Shown here: positions 60,454 through 64,000 of the stretch, piece after piece
How positions within the stretch are numbered: the stretch's first letter is position 1
Layout of the letters: every line of letters begins with the position of its first letter
From: Methylovulum sp.
GTDB lineage: Bacteria > Pseudomonadota > Gammaproteobacteria > Methylococcales > Methylomonadaceae
Direction of reading: 5' to 3'
Length of the DNA: 64,000 nt
Assembly: GCA_028712695.1 (NCBI GenBank)
Contig: JAQTQZ010000001.1
Span: 62,001-126,000 of the forward strand
Made by a program: the position numbers and the translations under genes
Notes under the pieces: generated by a model
The model's database searches: none
Told to the model about the DNA's origin: nothing
What the model saw: the letters and a program-made list of their open reading frames with translations, nothing else

Positions 60454-62620
60454 CTTTAAAAAAATAACAACAGCCTCGTATTTTGTTGCGTTGGGGTTGT
60501 CGCTTACAAGCTGTGAGCTTTTAGGTCCTAAACAAAACCAGCTTTTGCCTTTGCCACCGGTTTCCAAGCAAGGTTTAAATGAAAAAACGGATGTCCTTTT
60601 CAAAGAATTGCAAAACAAGGGCCCAGGGTCTGAGGAGAGGCCAAAAGCAGAAGTTTATCCGGGTACAGACCGGTTTATAGCCGGTACGCAACCCCAATAT
60701 AATAAGGGTGCCAGCAAGACAGGCTCATACAGTCTAAATTTTGATGAAGCCGATCTAGGGGAAGTCGCCAAAGTTATTTTAGGTGACATACTTGGGCAGA
60801 ATTATGTGTTAAGCCCTAAAGTCGCCGGTAAGGTGACCTTACAAACGACCGAGCCCTTGACCAAAGATGAGTTGTTGCCAACGTTGGAAATGGTGTTAAG
60901 TATGAATAATGCCGCATTGGTGAAAGATGGCAGGATTTATCATATAGAACCAGCGGCGGATGCGTTATATACCTCCGACATATCAACAGGCGGCGGCAGG
61001 GATGGCTACCAGACCCGTGTTATTCCGATAAAAAATGTCGCCGTTGAAGATATTGCCGAAGTTCTTAAACCCTTGGTGCACGAAAAAACCATACTGCATG
61101 TCGACGGCCCCCGCAATATTTTGGTTGCCTCAGGCACGCCCGATGAAATGGCTAGGATCATGGATATGGTCAGCACGTTTGACACGGATGTGTTGCGAGG
61201 GCGTTCTTTTGGTATTTTTCCACTGACGCATACCGATCCGGAAACCATCATCACAGAGCTTGAAGGTGTATTTAACAAAAATGACAAGGCGGATGAGTCT
61301 GATTTTTTTCGGTTTATTCCGATTGAACGGTTAAATGCGGTGATGGCAATAACCCATCAAGCGCGATATTTACGTGATATTGAAAGCTGGGTATTCAGGT
61401 TGGATAAGGCGAACACCGCCACGGGTGGCGGGGTTAACGTTTATAAAGTCCAGCATGCCGACGCTGAAGATTTGGCAGGCACCTTGAATGAAATTTTTAC
61501 GGGTGCACAACCGGCGGACAAATCGGCTAAAGTTTCGCCTGGAAAAAAAGCCGCCGAAATAACCAACAAATCAGCTACTGATAGCACGTCTAGCACTAAA
61601 GCCCCATCTGCCAAGAGTAGCCGTAAGACCAGCGGTTCTGGTGGGACAGGGACGGCGACAGTAGCCAACGTCGAGGATGTCAGGATCATTGCTGATAAAG
61701 CCAATAATTCATTGGTTGTTGTTGCTACGCCGCGCGAATACGAAATTATTCTTCCTGTTATCAAGCAATTGGATCTTTTGCCATTGCAAGTGTTGATTGA
61801 CGCGACCATCGTATCGGTCGATTTAAAAGACGATTTAAAATACGGCATACAATGGTTTCTGGATCATAAAGGTAGCAGCATAAGTAGCGGTGCCGGTGCC
61901 GCCACGTTAGGCAAGGTGGCCAATGCCGCAGCGGCCGCTGTGACATCAGGCGGCTTGACTGCGGTCTTCAATTCGGGTGTGGTCAATGCCTTATTAAGCG
62001 CACTGGCCACAAAAGGTAATATCAACGTCATTTCTTCACCTTCCTTAATGGTGTTGAATAACCAGGAAGCCACTATAGAGGTGGGCACACAAATCCCTAC
62101 GTTATCGAGCACGCTATCGGGTGCAGGTATTGGTAGCGGTACAGGCACCGGCAGTACAGGATTGGTGACCAACAGCCAGATACAATACAAGGATACCGGT
62201 GTTAAATTAGTAGTGACACCACGCGTCAATGCCAACGGCATGGTTATTATGGAAATCAACCAGACGGTGAGTGACCCTGTGGAATCGACCATAGGGGTGA
62301 CGTCTTCGGCAGCTATTGCCAAAAAAGAAATTGACAGTTCTGTTGCCGTGCAGGATGGTGAAACCATTGTCTTAGGCGGTTTGATTAAAGAAAATGACAC
62401 CTTTAATAAAGCTGGCATTCCCTTTTTTCATGAAGTGCCGTGGGTAGGGCCATTATTCGGAAATACGACTAATAATAAGGATAGGACCGAACTGGTTGTT
62501 TTGATTACGCCGCGTGTAGTAAAAAGCAAGCTGGATTCCAGGCTGATTTCAGATGAGTTCAAGCGTAAATTAACGGGCATTTACCGGGATGTTCCGGCTG
62601 TTTCAACTTATAGAAGATAG
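60443..62620 (+). CDS. gspD: Type II secretion secretin GspD, lipoprotein form
   Basis: 725 aa from the ATG at 60443 inside the end of the preceding gene. Signal peptide with lipobox SLTSC near residue 24, so the secretin may pilot itself as a lipoprotein. N0 domain (LNFDEADLGEVAKVILGDIL), N1-N3 modules with a Ser/Lys/Thr-rich insert (about 375-400), then the secretin core (VLIDATIVSVDLKDDLKYGI, VISSPSLMVLNNQEATIEVG, VVQDGETIVLGG-like VAVQDGETIVLGGLI). Last gene of the cluster. Confidence 0.95.
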   Translation: MMNNFKKITTASYFVALGLSLTSCELLGPKQNQLLPLPPVSKQGLNEKTDVLFKELQNKGPGSEERPKAEVYPGTDRFIAGTQPQYNKGASKTGSYSLNFDEADLGEVAKVILGDILGQNYVLSPKVAGKVTLQTTEPLTKDELLPTLEMVLSMNNAALVKDGRIYHIEPAADALYTSDISTGGGRDGYQTRVIPIKNVAVEDIAEVLKPLVHEKTILHVDGPRNILVASGTPDEMARIMDMVSTFDTDVLRGRSFGIFPLTHTDPETIITELEGVFNKNDKADESDFFRFIPIERLNAVMAITHQARYLRDIESWVFRLDKANTATGGGVNVYKVQHADAEDLAGTLNEIFTGAQPADKSAKVSPGKKAAEITNKSATDSTSSTKAPSAKSSRKTSGSGGTGTATVANVEDVRIIADKANNSLVVVATPREYEIILPVIKQLDLLPLQVLIDATIVSVDLKDDLKYGIQWFLDHKGSSISSGAGAATLGKVANAAAAAVTSGGLTAVFNSGVVNALLSALATKGNINVISSPSLMVLNNQEATIEVGTQIPTLSSTLSGAGIGSGTGTGSTGLVTNSQIQYKDTGVKLVVTPRVNANGMVIMEINQTVSDPVESTIGVTSSAAIAKKEIDSSVAVQDGETIVLGGLIKENDTFNKAGIPFFHEVPWVGPLFGNTTNNKDRTELVVLITPRVVKSKLDSRLISDEFKRKLTGIYRDVPAVSTYRR

Positions 62621-62805
62621 GTGGCTTACATGGCTAAAATAATGCCCCATTCGCTTGCCGGCTAATCATGCTTGATCTCTTGGATTCGCATGCTGGCAGG
62701 ACAGGTTGCAGGGTGTCTGTAAGCATGTAAAAAATGGCCATAGTCTTCTGATATAAAGGCTTATTTTTTTAATAAGAGCCTATTAGTAGGTTGTAATACA
62801 TCGTG

Positions 62806-62811
62806 TATAAT
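62806..62811 (+). promoter_or_regulatory. Candidate -10 element for the aminotransferase gene
   Basis: TATAAT, 36 nt before the ATG at 62847, with a poor -35 (TTAGTA) 17 bp upstream. Confidence 0.45.
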
Positions 62812-62846
62812 CCTCGCCATTTTACATTGATTTTATACGGCAAAAT

Positions 62847-64000
62847 ATGAACATAAAACTTTCTGACAGAGTTCAAGCAGTTAAACCTTCCCCTACCTTA
62901 GCGATTACTGCCAGAGCGGCGGCGATGCGTGCTGCGGGTAAAGATATTATTGGTTTGGGGGCGGGTGAGCCGGATTTTGACACGCCTGATCATATTAAAG
63001 CAGCGGCCAAACAAGCCATAGACAATGGTTTCACCAAATACACCGCTGTTGATGGCATTCCTAGCTTAAAAAAAGCCATTATTGCCAAGTTTAAAAATGA
63101 TAACGGGCTCGATTACCAACCCAAGCAGGTTCTGGTGTCTTGCGGCGGCAAACAAAGCTCGTTCAATTTGACCCAGGCTTTGCTGAATGCCGGTGATGAA
63201 GTGATTATTCCCGCGCCGTTCTGGGTGTCTTATCCGGATATGGTGTTATTGGCGGACGGTGTGCCGGTCATTATCGAAACCACCCAAGCACAGAATTTTA
63301 AAATCACGCCTGAACAACTGCGTGCCGCAGTCACCGACAAAACCCGTTTAATTTTCATCAATAGCCCGTCTAATCCATCCGGCGTGGCGTATACATTGGA
63401 AGAGCTTAAAACCCTCGGCGATGTGCTGAAAGATTTCCCCAATATCGTTATCGCCACCGACGATATGTATGAACACATCCTGTGGGAACAAGGCACGTTT
63501 GTGAACATTCTCAATGCCCACCCCGAATTTTACGACCGTACTGTCGTCATGAACGGCGTATCTAAAGCCTATTCAATGACCGGATGGCGTATCGGCTATG
63601 CCGCAGGCCCTGCCGATCTGATTGAAGCGATGTGCACCATCCAGTCACAAAGCACCTCTAACCCGACCTCAATCTCCCAAGTTGCGGCAGAAGCGGCGTT
63701 GACCGGCGACCAAAGTTTTATCACCGATATGTGCGTGGAGTTCAAAAAACGTCATGATTTCGTGGTTGCGGAATTAAACAGCATCGACGGTGTTGAGTGT
63801 TTGCCTACTGACGGCACTTTTTACGTTTTCCCCAATGTGGAAAAACTGATTGCCCGTTTAGATGGTATCAACAACGATTTGGAGTTTTCTGACTATTTGA
63901 TTGAAAAAGCGGGCGTGGCGTTAGTGCCGGGTTCTGCATTTGGTACAGAAGGCCATATCCGTATTTCAATAGCGACCAGCATGGCTAACCTGGAGAATGC
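62847..64000 (+). CDS. Class I aminotransferase (aspartate aminotransferase type), 3' end outside window
   Basis: 384 codons visible; the gene runs off the right edge. PLP-dependent fold type I: N-terminal ARAAAMRAAGKDIIGLGAGE, SCGGKQSSFNLTQALLNAGD, FINSPSNPSGVAYTLEEL, the Schiff-base Lys in NGVSKAYSMTGWRIGYAAGP near residue 238, and the substrate Arg in GHIRISIATS near residue 375. Closest to prokaryotic aspartate aminotransferases of subgroup Ib, which may also accept prephenate. Single gene after the gsp cluster. Confidence 0.92.
   Translation, partial: MNIKLSDRVQAVKPSPTLAITARAAAMRAAGKDIIGLGAGEPDFDTPDHIKAAAKQAIDNGFTKYTAVDGIPSLKKAIIAKFKNDNGLDYQPKQVLVSCGGKQSSFNLTQALLNAGDEVIIPAPFWVSYPDMVLLADGVPVIIETTQAQNFKITPEQLRAAVTDKTRLIFINSPSNPSGVAYTLEELKTLGDVLKDFPNIVIATDDMYEHILWEQGTFVNILNAHPEFYDRTVVMNGVSKAYSMTGWRIGYAAGPADLIEAMCTIQSQSTSNPTSISQVAAEAALTGDQSFITDMCVEFKKRHDFVVAELNSIDGVECLPTDGTFYVFPNVEKLIARLDGINNDLEFSDYLIEKAGVALVPGSAFGTEGHIRISIATSMANLEN

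Overview
The window reads as chromosome of a mesophilic gammaproteobacterium. Gene content (NadK-RecN pair, a complete gsp cluster in the order E-F-G-H-I-J-K-L-M-N-D, DraT/DraG nitrogenase control, molybdopterin genes, two-partner secretion, GAF/HD-GYP proteins) fits a methanotroph of the Methylococcales type. That assignment is inference: no methane monooxygenase, rRNA or tRNA gene is visible here.

Layout. 1-2.0 kb: TlpA thioredoxin, a DUF4266 lipoprotein and a DUF3570 outer-membrane protein (minus). 2.5-6.2 kb: nadK, recN and an agmatine deiminase (plus). 6.4-8.3 kb: an HD-GYP phosphodiesterase convergent with a degenerate nucleotide-cyclase homologue. 8.5-12.0 kb: a minus-strand run of lipid-type genes (CDP-alcohol phosphatidyltransferase, EEP phosphatase, CDP-archaeol-synthase-like protein), a DUF1353 protein, a membrane protein and moaC; moaD-moaE diverge from it. 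12.85-14.6 kb: draT-draG, followed by a decayed second copy of the 3' end of moaE. 14.9-17.25 kb: an AT-richer three-gene cassette ending in a ComEC-like metallo-beta-lactamase-fold protein with no canonical start codon. 17.6-28.8 kb: a K+ island (30-aa peptide, kdpFABC, PepSY-like protein, K+ channel, corA, kdpDE) lying between two decayed pieces of one GAF-HD-GYP gene. 28.8-41.1 kb: cyclic-nucleotide-binding protein, acyltransferase, then a two-partner-secretion locus (TpsB, FecR, TpsA) with a CHASE2 adenylate cyclase and an O-methyltransferase. 41.3-51.9 kb: mixed housekeeping (DUF502, lipoprotein, COG4705 membrane protein, fbp, SemiSWEET, YjdM/PhnA, chorismate mutase, RhlE-type helicase, moaA, GDPD, DppB-type permease, DUF1415) with a type ISP restriction-enzyme remnant and an intergenic inverted repeat. 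52.1-62.6 kb: type II secretion operon. 62.85 kb to the end: a class I aminotransferase cut by the window edge.

How the genes work together. The K+ island is a self-contained regulon: a direct repeat resembling the E. coli KdpE site lies in front of the operon that encodes KdpDE. Cyclic-nucleotide signalling recurs: one intact CHASE2 cyclase, one probable pseudo-cyclase, a stand-alone cNMP-binding protein, one intact HD-GYP protein and one broken one. Envelope export is represented by two independent routes, T2SS and TPS.

The strongest unusual signals are the kdp island inside a split GAF-HD-GYP gene, the moaE scar downstream of draTG, and the three-gene MBL cassette. No CRISPR array, tRNA, rRNA or intact insertion sequence was recognised.
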